64,000 bases of DNA from Neptunomonas japonica JAMM 1380 (GTDB lineage Bacteria; Pseudomonadota; Gammaproteobacteria; Pseudomonadales; Balneatricaceae): NCBI RefSeq assembly GCF_016592555.1, contig NZ_AP014546.1:1684501-1748500 (forward strand), read 5' to 3'. The notes below the pieces were generated by a model. The model did no database searches. It saw only the letters and a list, made by a program, of their open reading frames with translations, and was not told where the DNA came from. This document shows positions 1 to 8,408 of this stretch, in pieces. The first letter of the stretch is position 1; each line of letters begins with the position of its first letter. The position numbers and the translations under genes are program-made.

Positions 1-1716
1 AATGGTGTAACTGATTGTTTCGGTATCATGGGTTCAGCTTTTATGGACGCAATGGATATCTTCACTCCTGCAGGTATTCGTTTAATTCCTGTAGTGCACG
101 AGCAGGGCGGTGGTCATATGGCTGACGGTTACTCTCGTGTTTCAGGCCGTCACGGTGTATGTATTGCTCAGAATGGTCCGGGTATTACAAACTTTGTTAC
201 AGCAATTGCTGCTGCTTATTGGGCTCACTCTCCTGTTGTATGTATCACGCCAGAAACGGGTACTAACACTCAGTGGTTGGGTGGCTTCCAGGAAGCTCAA
301 CAGCTACCGTTCTTCGAAACTATTACTAAGTTTCAGGTAACAGTAACTAACAACGCACGTATGGCTGAATATACTGCACGTTGTTTTGACCGCGCTATGC
401 TAGAAAACGGTCCTACTCAGTTGAACATTCCACGTGACTTGTTCTACGGAGATATTGACTGTGAAATTCCTAAGCCTATCCGTATCGAACGTGCTGCTGG
501 TGGCGAAGAGTCACTTAAAGAGGCTGCTGAATTACTAGCCAATGCTGAATTCCCAGTAATGATTTCTGGTGGTGGTGTTGTTATCGGTGATGCTTTCAAT
601 GAAGCTATCGCTATCTCTGAGCAGCTTGGCCTGCCTGTTGTAAACAGCTACTTGCACAATGACTCTTTCCCTGCATCTCACCCTAACTGGTGTGGCCCTC
701 TGGGTTACCAGGGTTCTAAAGCAGCGATGAAGTTGATTGCTAAAGCGGATGTTGTACTAGCCCTTGGTACTCGTCTAGGTCCATTCGGTACCTTGCCACA
801 ACATGGCCTAGATTACTGGCCGAAGAACGCTAAAATCATCCAAATTGATTGCAATCCTAAAATGCTAGGTTTGGTTAAGAAAGTTGATGTAGCTATTTGT
901 GGTGATGCTAAAGCAGCCGCTAAATCTATTATGGCTCTGATGGAAGGCAAGCCTGCTAAGTGTCTTGAGAACCGAGCTGCTCGTGAAGCTGAAGTTGCCG
1001 CTGAGAAAGCAGCTTGGGAGAAGGAACTGGACGAGTGGATCCATGAGCGTGACGATTACTCTATGGAGATGATCGAACAGCAAAGTGGTGAAGAAGGTTC
1101 TTACTTACACCCACGTCAGGTTCTACGTGAACTTGAAAAAGCAATGCCTGCTGATGTAATGGTATCAACAGATATCGGTAACATTAACTCTGTTTCTAAC
1201 AGCTATTTGCGCTTTGAACGCCCACGTTCATTCTTTGCAGCAATGGCTTTCGGTAACTGTGGTTACGCATTGCCTACAATGATTGGTGCTAAAGTTGCAG
1301 CGCCTGATCGTCCAGGTATCTCTTATGCTGGGGACGGCGCATGGGGTATGTCTATGATGGAAATCATGACATGCGTACGTGAAGATATTCCTGTCACTGC
1401 AATCGTTTTCCATAACCGTCAATGGGGTGCAGAGAAGAAGAATCAGGTAGATTTCTATAACCGCCGCTTTGTTGCTGGTGAGCTAGAAAACCCAAGCTTT
1501 GCTGACATTGCTCGCTCTATGGGTGCTCAAGGTGTTGTAGTTGATAAGCTAGAAGACGTTGGTGCCGCTTTGAAAGCCGCTCTTAATGATCAGATGGAAA
1601 ATCGTAAGACTACAGTTATCGAGATCATGTGTACTCGTGAGTTAGGCGATCCGTTCCGTCGTGATGCACTGTCTAAGCCTGTTCGTCACTTAGATAAGTA
1701 CAAAGACTTCCAGTAA
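1..1716 (+). CDS. xsc: Sulfoacetaldehyde acetyltransferase Xsc, 5' end cut by window
   Basis: ThDP-dependent lyase that converts sulfoacetaldehyde plus phosphate to acetyl phosphate and sulfite, the shared desulfonation step for taurine, isethionate and sulfoacetate catabolism in the cytoplasm. The frame is open from base 1 and reads into the conserved N-terminal DCFGIMGSAFMDAMD segment, so only about 20 codons are missing; 571 codons remain, against roughly 590 for the family. Visible features are the PYR-domain HEQGGGHMADGYSR motif carrying the catalytic glutamate, the central domain, and the ThDP/Mg motif GDGAWG followed by the NRQWGAEKKNQ stretch. The ATG at 28 is internal. A strong hairpin follows, separating it from pta. 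Codon use is rich in highly expressed-type codons (GGT, CGT, AAC), unlike most neighbours. The family assignment is very secure. Confidence 0.96.
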   Translation, partial: NGVTDCFGIMGSAFMDAMDIFTPAGIRLIPVVHEQGGGHMADGYSRVSGRHGVCIAQNGPGITNFVTAIAAAYWAHSPVVCITPETGTNTQWLGGFQEAQQLPFFETITKFQVTVTNNARMAEYTARCFDRAMLENGPTQLNIPRDLFYGDIDCEIPKPIRIERAAGGEESLKEAAELLANAEFPVMISGGGVVIGDAFNEAIAISEQLGLPVVNSYLHNDSFPASHPNWCGPLGYQGSKAAMKLIAKADVVLALGTRLGPFGTLPQHGLDYWPKNAKIIQIDCNPKMLGLVKKVDVAICGDAKAAAKSIMALMEGKPAKCLENRAAREAEVAAEKAAWEKELDEWIHERDDYSMEMIEQQSGEEGSYLHPRQVLRELEKAMPADVMVSTDIGNINSVSNSYLRFERPRSFFAAMAFGNCGYALPTMIGAKVAAPDRPGISYAGDGAWGMSMMEIMTCVREDIPVTAIVFHNRQWGAEKKNQVDFYNRRFVAGELENPSFADIARSMGAQGVVVDKLEDVGAALKAALNDQMENRKTTVIEIMCTRELGDPFRRDALSKPVRHLDKYKDFQ

Positions 1717-1744
1717 GCCTTTGTAGACTGACTAAGACCTATCT

Positions 1745-1775
1745 AACCGAAGGCTAGCCGGCCTTCGGTTCTTTT
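1745..1775 (+). terminator. Rho-independent terminator after xsc
   Basis: Perfect 10-bp inverted repeat, AACCGAAGGC (1745-1754) with GCCTTCGGTT (1761-1770), six-base loop, then CTTTT. It lies 28 bases after the xsc stop and 142 bases before pta, so pta probably has its own promoter or depends on readthrough. Confidence 0.85.
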
Positions 1776-1916
1776 AAACTTCACATATGTCTGTAAGTAG
1801 ACTCGATATTGTTAGGCAATTTTATATTGATTCTTTTTAGGCTCCTGTGAATAGCTCATTTTTAATAGTGAGTTGCTTAGAGGCTGCCTCTGATCAATCC
1901 TTGAGGATAAGACGTT

Positions 1917-2912
1917 ATGAAAGCCCTGAATAATATTTTTAAACGTGCAAGTGAAGACCCTAAAAGGGTAGTACTTGCAGAAGGGGAAGATCCTCGCATT
2001 ATTGAAGCGGCAGTGATAGCAACTCAAAAAGGTATTGCTGATATCACGCTATTGGGAAATACCGCCTCAATTAACAGTAAAGCGGCTGAATTAGGCTTTG
2101 ATCTGAATTCTATCGCGCTGATTGACCCCGCGACATCAGATTCATCAGAGCGATATGCCAAAGCATTGTTTGAATTGCGCCAAGCTAAAGGAATGACAAA
2201 TGAGCAGGCCTCTATCAGTATGAAAGACCCTCTGCATTATGCACAGATGATGGTGCGTTTAGGTGATGCTGATGGTTCAGTAGCAGGTGCTGTTTATACG
2301 ACGGGTGATACTGTTCGCTCTGCGATTCAAATTATTGGTATGGCACCTTCTAGTACGATGATATCGAGCTTTTTCCTTATGATGCTATGTGAGCCTTTTC
2401 ATGAGCTTAAAGGCGGAGTGCTTTTTGCCGATTGTGGTCTAGTTATTGACCCTGATGCTTCACAGCTCGCACAGATTGCGATGTCAGCGTCGAATAGCGC
2501 TAAAACCTTACTGGAAGAGGAACCACGTGTTGCCATGTTGTCTTTCTCTACAAGTGGTAGTGCTAAACATGCTGCCGTGGATAAGGTGGTAGAAGCGACC
2601 AGTTTGGTAAAAGAGAAAATGCCAGATTTAGCGATTGATGGTGATGTGCAGTTAGATGCTGCGATTGTTGCAGAAATATCTGATCGAAAGGTAACCGATT
2701 CAGCGACCCATGGACGTGCCAATGTACTGATTTTTCCTAATCTAGAGGCGGGAAATATTGGCTACAAGCTGGCAGAGAGGATTGGTAAAGCCGACGCAAT
2801 TGGGCCCATTTTGCAAGGCTTAAATAAACCCGCCAATGATCTTTCAAGAGGTTGTAGCGCGAAAGATGTCGTTAACGTTATCGCAATTACTGTTGTGCAA
2901 GCGCACGTGTAA
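1917..2912 (+). CDS. pta: Phosphate acetyltransferase (short form)
   Basis: Transfers the acetyl group of acetyl phosphate to CoA, so it completes the Xsc route by delivering acetyl-CoA to central metabolism. At 331 residues it is the short single-domain PTA_PTB type, without the N-terminal DRTGG region of the long E. coli enzyme. The N-terminal VVLAEGEDPRIIEAA and C-terminal LEAGNIGYKLAERIG and GPILQGLNKPANDLSRGCS signatures are intact. The start is the ATG with GAGGA about ten bases upstream. A stand-alone pta directly behind xsc is the usual arrangement in sulfonate degraders, which supports a catabolic rather than overflow-metabolism role. Confidence 0.95.
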   Translation: MKALNNIFKRASEDPKRVVLAEGEDPRIIEAAVIATQKGIADITLLGNTASINSKAAELGFDLNSIALIDPATSDSSERYAKALFELRQAKGMTNEQASISMKDPLHYAQMMVRLGDADGSVAGAVYTTGDTVRSAIQIIGMAPSSTMISSFFLMMLCEPFHELKGGVLFADCGLVIDPDASQLAQIAMSASNSAKTLLEEEPRVAMLSFSTSGSAKHAAVDKVVEATSLVKEKMPDLAIDGDVQLDAAIVAEISDRKVTDSATHGRANVLIFPNLEAGNIGYKLAERIGKADAIGPILQGLNKPANDLSRGCSAKDVVNVIAITVVQAHV

Positions 2913-3014
2913 AATATTTTTATTTAGCTGTTTCTAAAAGGATTATTTGTTTTATTTTCGTTTGTAATGCATTAGTTGTTTACGCTCGTCCCTATCAGCT
3001 TGCTGCTGAATTGG

Positions 3015-3049
3015 CCGTTTCATGGTGTGCATGAAACGGTTTTTTTTTG
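3015..3049 (+). terminator. Rho-independent terminator after pta
   Basis: CCGTTTCATG (3015-3024) pairs with CATGAAACGG (3030-3039) and is followed by nine T. It sits about 100 bases past pta. Apart from this, the 369-base gap 2913-3281 shows no convincing gene; it should contain the promoter of the next operon near its right end. Confidence 0.9.
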
Positions 3050-3281
3050 TTTGCATGTGAAAGGAATATTGGCTACGACTTTTTTGGGTAAACCTGTATT
3101 TAATTATGACTGGTTCCACATTTCAAAAAGCTCTGGCACTAAGGGGTTTTCTGAAAGCAGTCTTAAATGAGGGAACTCAAAGGTAAAGGCATATTTTTAG
3201 CAGAGTGCTTTTATTGAATAGGCTTCAGAAAGTAGAGCTAATGCTCTTACAATCATAATAATATATTTTCAGGAGGGTGGG

Positions 3282-3581
3282 ATGGCACTACAACGATATG
3301 GTTTTATTGTTAAAAGTAATGACCTAGAGATGTTTAAGCACCATGCACGTTTGAATAGTGAGAACTTTAGCATGATGGTGTCAGGTGTTTCTGATGTAGC
3401 TCAGGCAGAAATGGTTGCACAAGAGATGATCACTAAAGATGTGCAGCTTATTGAGCTTTGTGGTGCTTTTTCCGCAGAAGATGCACAACAAATACGTGAT
3501 GCAATCAATGACCATATTCCAGTAGGGTATGTTCAATATACAGATGATGAACGAGCACGCCTTAAAAGTGAGTTGAGCTAA
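3282..3581 (+). CDS. Small DUF6506-like protein
   Basis: A 99-residue soluble protein with a strong AGGAGGG ribosome site seven bases before the ATG. The centre, with a VSGVSD..QAEMVAQEMI segment followed by VQLIELCGAFSAEDAQQI, resembles the small DUF6506 family, whose function is unknown. There is no signal peptide or membrane segment. It is the first gene of a tight operon, 11 bases before the response regulator and, beyond that, the ThiM-like kinase. The family name is from memory of the IELCG motif and should be checked. No function is proposed. Confidence 0.75.
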   Translation: MALQRYGFIVKSNDLEMFKHHARLNSENFSMMVSGVSDVAQAEMVAQEMITKDVQLIELCGAFSAEDAQQIRDAINDHIPVGYVQYTDDERARLKSELS

Positions 3582-3592
3582 AAGGTGTCACT

Positions 3593-4240
3593 ATGAAAAT
3601 CATCATTGCTGATGCATCTCCATTATACCGTTTAGGCGTTCAGGTTGCGCTTGATCACGCTGGCATAGTGGCCAAGATATCTTGTGTTGATAGTTTTTGT
3701 GAATTGACTCGTTTGTTATCTAAGCGTCAGGAAGCTGTCATCGTAATTCTTGATGCACGTCTTAATGGGCTGGAAGAGTTGGAGCATGTTAAGCGTGTTT
3801 TACGCCGCCCTGATACTCAAATTCTTATGTTGACTGATAACAAAGATATTACTTGGATGCGCCGAGTATTATTTTGTGGCGTAAGCGGTGTTATTGCTAA
3901 AACAGCTTCACTTAAAGAGTTCGGAGAGGCAATCAAAACGGTACTTGATGGTTGTATTTGGCGTTATGATGATGAAGTTCCAAATGAACTTATGGATAGT
4001 CAAAAAACACGTTTAGGGCATGCCCTTTGCCGATTGTCGGGTCAAGAAAATCATGTTCTGAAATGGGTTCGCTGTGGCTTAAGGAATAAACAAATAGCGC
4101 ATCAAATGTCTTTGACTGAGCACACTATTAAAACACATATGTCTAACATTCTACGCAAGCTTGAAATTGAGAACCGCACGCAACTCGTCGTTGCGATGCA
4201 GGCTATAAAAGTGGATCAGTGGCCTAATATACGTTCCTGA
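3593..4240 (+). CDS. LuxR/NarL-type response regulator with atypical acidic pocket
   Basis: A 215-residue two-domain regulator. Receiver domain, residues 1-120: phosphoacceptor Asp54 (VILDARL), Thr81 and Lys103 are in place, but the usual N-terminal Asp-Asp pair is reduced to Asp7-Ala8 (IIADAS), so Mg-dependent phosphorylation may be weakened or replaced by another signal. Residues 147-205 form a GerE/LuxR helix-turn-helix (LSGQENHVLKWV...NKQIAHQMSLTEHTIKTHMSNILRKL). No histidine kinase is nearby. It is co-transcribed between the DUF6506-like gene and the ThiM-like gene. It could control this operon or the adjacent xsc-pta; nothing in the sequence decides which. Confidence 0.9.
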   Translation: MKIIIADASPLYRLGVQVALDHAGIVAKISCVDSFCELTRLLSKRQEAVIVILDARLNGLEELEHVKRVLRRPDTQILMLTDNKDITWMRRVLFCGVSGVIAKTASLKEFGEAIKTVLDGCIWRYDDEVPNELMDSQKTRLGHALCRLSGQENHVLKWVRCGLRNKQIAHQMSLTEHTIKTHMSNILRKLEIENRTQLVVAMQAIKVDQWPNIRS

Positions 4241-4264
4241 TTGAATGATTTTTGGAGGTAAGCT

Positions 4265-5083
4265 ATGTCTTCTGTATTTAATGTATTTGATATCGAATCG
4301 CAAAGTAGCACAGATTATGCATCTTCTAGTGCTGTTATGTTGTCTACCATAGCTCGTCAAAAACCTCGGGTGCAATGTATTACTAATACTGTCGCCATGG
4401 ATTTTACCTCTGATATATTACTTGCTGTAGGGGCAAGACCTTCATTAACAATGGGGGTTGAAGAGATCCAGGAGTTTGTTGCCAGTTCTGATAGCCTGAG
4501 TATCAATATAGGAACCTTGGATGGAGCACGTAAAGCTGCCATACCCTTGGCAATTGAAACCGCTCTTGATTATCATCGTCCCTGGGTACTTGACCCTGTA
4601 TCGGTACATGCTTCGCAAAAGCGTTGTGATTATGCTCACGAACTACTTACGTTTAAGCCAACCGTTATTCGCGGCAATAGTGCTGAGATTAAAGCGCTTG
4701 TTGGTAAAGACACGGCTGAAGCTGCTTGGTTATTAGCCGAACAAACAGGCTCGGTTGTTGTTCAAACAGGTGAAGCTGACATTATCACCGATGGAAAAAA
4801 AGCCCTCATGATCGCTAATGGCGACTTAATGCAAACCCGGGTATCGGCAATGGGGTGTGCAGCAACTGCTTTCATCGCTACGTTCTTAGCTGTTAATCGG
4901 CGTGCATTTGATGCAAGTGTTCAGGCAATGCTAACGCTGTCTGTCGCAGGAGAAATCGCTGCACAACAGTCGCAGGGCCCTGGTAGCTTACATATGCATT
5001 TGTTGGATACCCTATATGGGCTTGACGACGTAATGCTGGCTAAGAATGCACATATCTTAATGTGCAAAGAGATCGCAGCTTAA
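4265..5083 (+). CDS. ThiM-like hydroxyethylthiazole kinase family protein, divergent
   Basis: A 272-residue ribokinase-fold protein of the ThiM family. The frame of the family is clear (QCITNTVAMDFT near residue 38, SINIGTLDGARK at 79, VIRGNSAEI at 134, TDGKKALMIANG at 175, GPGSLHMHLLDTLYGL near the C-terminus). Two functional motifs differ: the usual DPVGVGAT reads DPVSVHAS and the catalytic TGTGC reads SAMGC (Cys198 kept). True ThiM phosphorylates the thiazole alcohol to salvage thiamine, which would feed ThDP to Xsc; the altered pocket leaves another hydroxylated substrate possible. The start ATG has GGAGG seven bases upstream. It is last in the three-gene operon. Confidence 0.85.
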   Translation: MSSVFNVFDIESQSSTDYASSSAVMLSTIARQKPRVQCITNTVAMDFTSDILLAVGARPSLTMGVEEIQEFVASSDSLSINIGTLDGARKAAIPLAIETALDYHRPWVLDPVSVHASQKRCDYAHELLTFKPTVIRGNSAEIKALVGKDTAEAAWLLAEQTGSVVVQTGEADIITDGKKALMIANGDLMQTRVSAMGCAATAFIATFLAVNRRAFDASVQAMLTLSVAGEIAAQQSQGPGSLHMHLLDTLYGLDDVMLAKNAHILMCKEIAA

Positions 5084-5120
5084 AACACTAGGGTTTGTGT
5101 TATTTAATGGGTAAAACCGG

Positions 5121-5143
5121 GCTAGCGCATTGCGTGCGCTAGC
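5121..5143. terminator. Perfect hairpin between convergent genes
   Basis: GCTAGCGCA (5121-5129) and TGCGCTAGC (5135-5143) with a five-base loop. There is no T-run on either side, so it may act as a bidirectional transcription barrier or an mRNA 3' end rather than a classical terminator. It lies between the ThiM-like gene and the small gene on the opposite strand. Confidence 0.5.
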
Positions 5144-5161
5144 TGCTCAGTTGGCCTGTTG

Positions 5162-5347
5162 TTAGTGGCGGGTTAGTTCTTCTTCTGATTCCATCCAAAA
5201 ATCATTTTCATTATCAACGTGGCTGAATTCTTCCTGTAGTAATAAGCTATCAGGGCAGTGCGGGTCTCTCCAGCGTAACAGTTCTTCAACTTGGATATTA
5301 ATACTAGTTCGGATGTTTATTTGTTGCATATGTTCTTTGTTGATCAT
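5162..5347 (-). CDS. Small hypothetical protein, 61 residues
   Basis: Unrecognised acidic protein (MINKEHMQQINIRTSINIQ...). It has no signal peptide, cysteine motif or membrane helix. It is supported by a GAGGA ribosome site about nine bases before the ATG and by its position on its own between a hairpin and a long AT-rich upstream region. Nothing more can be said about its role; it could still be a chance reading frame. Confidence 0.5.
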   Translation of the reverse strand: MINKEHMQQINIRTSINIQVEELLRWRDPHCPDSLLLQEEFSHVDNENDFWMESEEELTRH

Positions 5348-5539
5348 AGCTACGTCCTCATCTTATTAAACGAACAGTTTTTAGCAGGCAGTTTTTAACA
5401 CTGCGAACTTTGAAATCGCCTTTAACCTATAGCTTGTTTAGTTTGTAGTCGTCAACTAGATTGAGGGGTTAATTTAAATTTTAATGTGGCTGATAGACGC
5501 TATATTTATTTATAGAGAGGGGCTTTGAGGAGAGTGGGT

Positions 5540-5562
5540 GGTATTATTTTATAAATAATACC
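5540..5562. promoter_or_regulatory. 10-bp perfect palindrome in AT-rich upstream region
   Basis: GGTATTATTT (5540-5549) and AAATAATACC (5553-5562) with a 3-base loop, followed directly by a second short repeat TACCA..TGGTA. It is about 190 bases upstream of the small minus-strand gene and could be an operator. The rest of the 516-base gap 5348-5863 holds the terminator at 5786 and no recognisable gene. Confidence 0.35.
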
Positions 5563-5785
5563 AAGGTGGTAATAGTATTTACGGTGTTATTTTCTATGAT
5601 TTTTCTATTTTTATTAAAGGCTTATAATTTATATTCTTTCCGGTTATAAGTATTGTTTTTAAAGTTTGTTTACGTATGGGGTGTTGTTCTGTTTATACTA
5701 ATATTTCAATTTTAAAGAGCGGTTTCTGATAAGGAAATAATGAAACCATAATTGGTTTATCGCAGATGTTCCCCCTTATGTGATG

Positions 5786-5819
5786 AAGCCCTGGCATGAA
5801 AGTGCTAGGGCTTTTTTTT
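5786..5819 (+). terminator. Strong terminator with no gene upstream of it
   Basis: Stem AAGCCCT/AGGGCTT extended by four more pairs (one G-U) around a six-base loop, then eight T on the plus strand. No plus-strand gene ends nearby, so it may terminate a small RNA or be shared with readthrough from the left. A TATACT box at 5694-5699 would give a transcript of about 115 bases. Confidence 0.7.
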
Positions 5820-5863
5820 ATTGCAGGTGGTGGCGTTAAATATACTTTCGTTCTCTAAACGAC

Positions 5864-6355
5864 CTACCTTTTGGATAAAGGAACAATCATCACAGGTGTA
5901 CGAGTATGGCTTAATACATTTTTTGCCACACTACCTAAAAAGGTATGGAGCAAACCTTTTTCGTGCGTTCCCATAACGATGAGATCAATATCTAAGTCTT
6001 TTGCCATCTTTAAAATCGTTTCTTCAGGATAAGCTTCTATCACATTGATCGATTTAATCTGTTTTTGAACGTCTGCATCATCTTTATGAAGATTATCCCA
6101 AAAATTGCTTTGGCGTTCGTCTAGTTTTTTTCTGGCGTTCTGAACACGTTCTTGCAAAAGCTCATGTCGGCTTGATGAATCCATTACATAAGTTTGCAGC
6201 GTGATTTTGGCTTCGCTCGATAGTTTTTCAACAATATGCAATATATGAATTTCAGCACCCGTTTTTTTAGCAATGTAGGTCGCGTGTTCAAATGCCGCCG
6301 TGGAACCTGCGGAAAGGTCAGTGCTATAAAGGATTTTTCGGATTTCAGGTAGCAT
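5864..6355 (-). CDS. Universal stress protein, UspA family, linked to TRAP transporter
   Basis: A 163-residue single Usp domain. It starts ILYSTDLSAGSTAAFEHA and ends with the nucleotide-binding signature VMGTHEKGLLHTFLGSVAKNVLSHTRTPVMIVP (G-x2-G-x9-G-S/T type), so it probably binds ATP. It is the last gene of the minus-strand TRAP operon, 52 bases after dctM with a hairpin between. Known analogues are TeaD, which modulates the ectoine TRAP transporter TeaABC, and TauZ beside TauKLM. By analogy it probably tunes uptake; that is inference. The ribosome site AGAGGG precedes the ATG. Confidence 0.92.
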   Translation of the reverse strand: MLPEIRKILYSTDLSAGSTAAFEHATYIAKKTGAEIHILHIVEKLSSEAKITLQTYVMDSSSRHELLQERVQNARKKLDERQSNFWDNLHKDDADVQKQIKSINVIEAYPEETILKMAKDLDIDLIVMGTHEKGLLHTFLGSVAKNVLSHTRTPVMIVPLSKR

Positions 6356-6380
6356 TATGATATCCCTCTAATAAATGAAA

Positions 6381-6400
6381 GCCCTCTCGTGTGAGAGGGC
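6381..6400 (-). terminator. Hairpin between TRAP large permease gene and uspA
   Basis: GCCCTCTC/GAGAGGGC with a four-base loop. On the minus strand it is followed by TTTCATTTATT, a weak T-tract, so partial termination or mRNA stabilisation between the two genes is likely. Confidence 0.6.
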
Positions 6401-6407
6401 GGATATA

Positions 6408-7751
6408 TCAGTAACCAAACATTCTGGGTAAGAAGAGTGATATGTCTGGTACAAAAGCGATCAGTATCACAGCCATAGCCGAAACCAGCGCAAAGGGAAG
6501 CGCTTTGGCGGTGACTTCTTCAAGTGAAATATTTGAAATACCCGAGGCAACAAATAAATTCTCTCCCAAGGGGGGCGTGGAAAAGCCGATAGATAAGCTA
6601 CATACCATAACAATGCCGAAATGTACTGGGTCAATCCCTAGGTTATAGGTAACAGGCAGCAGTACAGGCGTTAGAATCATAATGGCTGCCAGTGTTTCCA
6701 TAAACATGCCAACAAACAATAAAAACGCAATGATCAGTATCCAGATTAAATAGAGGTTCTCCGTCACACTTAGCATAGACTCAGCAACCATTGCTGGAAT
6801 CTGATTCTCTACCAGTAAGCGACCAAAGACAGTTGCAGTGAATAGAATCAGGAGGACACGACCTGACAACCATGTGGTGGTTTCTAGGCAGCGAGCTAAG
6901 TCTTTCCATTTCAACTCTTTATGGATAAAGAAACCGACAAAGAGGGTGTAAAAAATAGCAACAATTGCTGACTCAGTCGGCGTGAAGAAGCCTGAGTAGA
7001 TGCCCCCCAAAATAACCAGAGGAGCCATGACAGACCAAAAACCAGTGCGGAAAGCGCCTGTTATCTGCGAAAGAGACCAGCCTTCATCGGTGCCTTTATA
7101 GCCTAGCTTTTTACAACGGAAATAGTTGAGTGTCATTAATGCGCCGGCCAGTACCATGCCGGGAATGAAACCCGCTACAAATAGCTTGGTGATGGATACG
7201 CTTTGAAACTCGCCATGTTTAGCAATCGCTTCAGCGGGTACTTGCATACCAATGGCTGAAATACCGAAGATAACCATAGGGATAGAAGGTGGAATGACGA
7301 TACCTAGACCACCAGATGATGCGGTAACAGCAGATGCATAGCCTTTATCATAGCCACGCTTTACCATGGCAGGAATCATCAACATGCCTACAGCAGCTGT
7401 AGTAGCCGGGCCTGAACCAGAAATGGCACCAAAGAACATACACGCAAGCACGGCAGCAGCAGACATACCACCAGTAACAGGGCCTGCGAAACTTTCCGCT
7501 AGATGGACAAGCCTTTTGGATATTCCAGCGGCCTCCATGAGCGCACCTGCCAAGATAAAAGCAGGTAGGGCCATCAGTGGGAACGATCCTACTGATGTAA
7601 AAGCAATTTGGACAAATTTTATTGGGTTCTGGTCAAGATAAAGGAACGATGCTAGTGCTGCCACACCTAGTGAGACAGTCACAGGTGCTCCTAATATCAG
7701 CAAGCCCAGAAACGACCCGAACAAGATAAGGACAATTGATGTTTCGGTCAT
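6408..7751 (-). CDS. TRAP transporter large permease subunit (DctM family)
   Basis: A 447-residue polytopic inner-membrane protein with about 12 hydrophobic segments and DctM motifs such as GAISGSGPATTAAVG, VIPPSIPMVIFG and the C-terminal FSTPPLGENLFVASGI. It forms the sodium-driven translocation channel with the small DctQ subunit encoded 24 bases upstream. The start ATG has GGGAG seven bases before it. Substrate cannot be read from this subunit; proximity to xsc-pta and the Usp partner makes a sulfonate such as taurine a reasonable guess, but an organic acid is equally possible. Confidence 0.95.
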   Translation of the reverse strand: MTETSIVLILFGSFLGLLILGAPVTVSLGVAALASFLYLDQNPIKFVQIAFTSVGSFPLMALPAFILAGALMEAAGISKRLVHLAESFAGPVTGGMSAAAVLACMFFGAISGSGPATTAAVGMLMIPAMVKRGYDKGYASAVTASSGGLGIVIPPSIPMVIFGISAIGMQVPAEAIAKHGEFQSVSITKLFVAGFIPGMVLAGALMTLNYFRCKKLGYKGTDEGWSLSQITGAFRTGFWSVMAPLVILGGIYSGFFTPTESAIVAIFYTLFVGFFIHKELKWKDLARCLETTTWLSGRVLLILFTATVFGRLLVENQIPAMVAESMLSVTENLYLIWILIIAFLLFVGMFMETLAAIMILTPVLLPVTYNLGIDPVHFGIVMVCSLSIGFSTPPLGENLFVASGISNISLEEVTAKALPFALVSAMAVILIAFVPDISLFLPRMFGY

Positions 7752-7775
7752 GAGCCGACTCCCGAATTAATCGAA

Positions 7776-8330
7776 TTATTTATTGTTGTTTTCGTCGATG
7801 TGATGAGCGTCATCGATTAGCTCATCCAGCTCCTGGGATTCTGGATCCCGAATATCAACACCCTTCACTAACTTGTAGTAATTCACCTGAATGATACGAA
7901 TGGTCATAAGTGAGAACGCGATGGGTAGAATCATATAGATGTATTTCATTGGAATGCCAAGTGTCTGAGACTTCCAGAACAAGTTCATTTTGTTGAATAC
8001 GAAATCATATGATAGATATACGAAGTAACAGTTAAAACCAATCCAGATGAGATCGGAGATGAACTCTAAAACAGGTGGTACCTTTGCAGGCATTAATTTG
8101 TATTGAAAAGTCACTCGGTTGTGTGCAGCCAATTTGGCGGCATAGCTAGCACCGAAGAATACAAACCAGACAAACATGTAAACGGATAGCTCTTCACTCC
8201 ACGAGAATGAATAGCCAAAAAGCTGGCGGGATACAATCTGTGCAAATAGTAATGTTACAAATAATACCAACAGCGTACGGCAGATGTAACTTTCAATATT
8301 ATCAAGAAAATGAACAATCTTACTGCCCAT
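7776..8330 (-). CDS. TRAP transporter small permease subunit (DctQ family)
   Basis: A 184-residue protein with four predicted membrane segments (around residues 20-40, 55-75, 95-115 and 135-155) and the DctQ features SWSEELSVYMFVWFVFFGASYAAK. It partners DctM. I use the ATG at 8330 (MGSKIVHFLDN), which has GGAGGT eight bases upstream; a longer reading frame to 8363 would begin inside a hairpin and is unlikely. The C-terminus is acidic and hydrophilic (DPESQELDELIDDAHHIDENN), more than usual for this subunit. Confidence 0.93.
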   Translation of the reverse strand: MGSKIVHFLDNIESYICRTLLVLFVTLLFAQIVSRQLFGYSFSWSEELSVYMFVWFVFFGASYAAKLAAHNRVTFQYKLMPAKVPPVLEFISDLIWIGFNCYFVYLSYDFVFNKMNLFWKSQTLGIPMKYIYMILPIAFSLMTIRIIQVNYYKLVKGVDIRDPESQELDELIDDAHHIDENNNK

Positions 8331-8348
8331 GATATGACCTCCGGTATA

Positions 8349-8380
8349 AAGCACATACACCAAGCGCGGTGCATGTGCTT
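8349..8380 (-). terminator. Hairpin between TRAP binding-protein gene and permease genes
   Basis: AAGCACAT-A-CACC pairs with GGTG-C-ATGTGCTT (8349-8361 with 8368-8380). Such a structure after a binding-protein gene usually stabilises its mRNA or causes partial termination, giving more binding protein than permease. There is no strong T-run. Confidence 0.65.
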
Positions 8381-8408
8381 ATTGTGATAAAGAAATCTTA
8401 CAACTTAA

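Noticed and set aside
2976..3170. 64-residue plus-strand frame
   Set aside because: It runs through the pta terminator hairpin and its T-run and has no ribosome site.
5121..5143. Transposon or attachment-site end
   Set aside because: It is a single isolated palindrome with no flanking direct repeat or transposase; a convergent-gene hairpin explains it.
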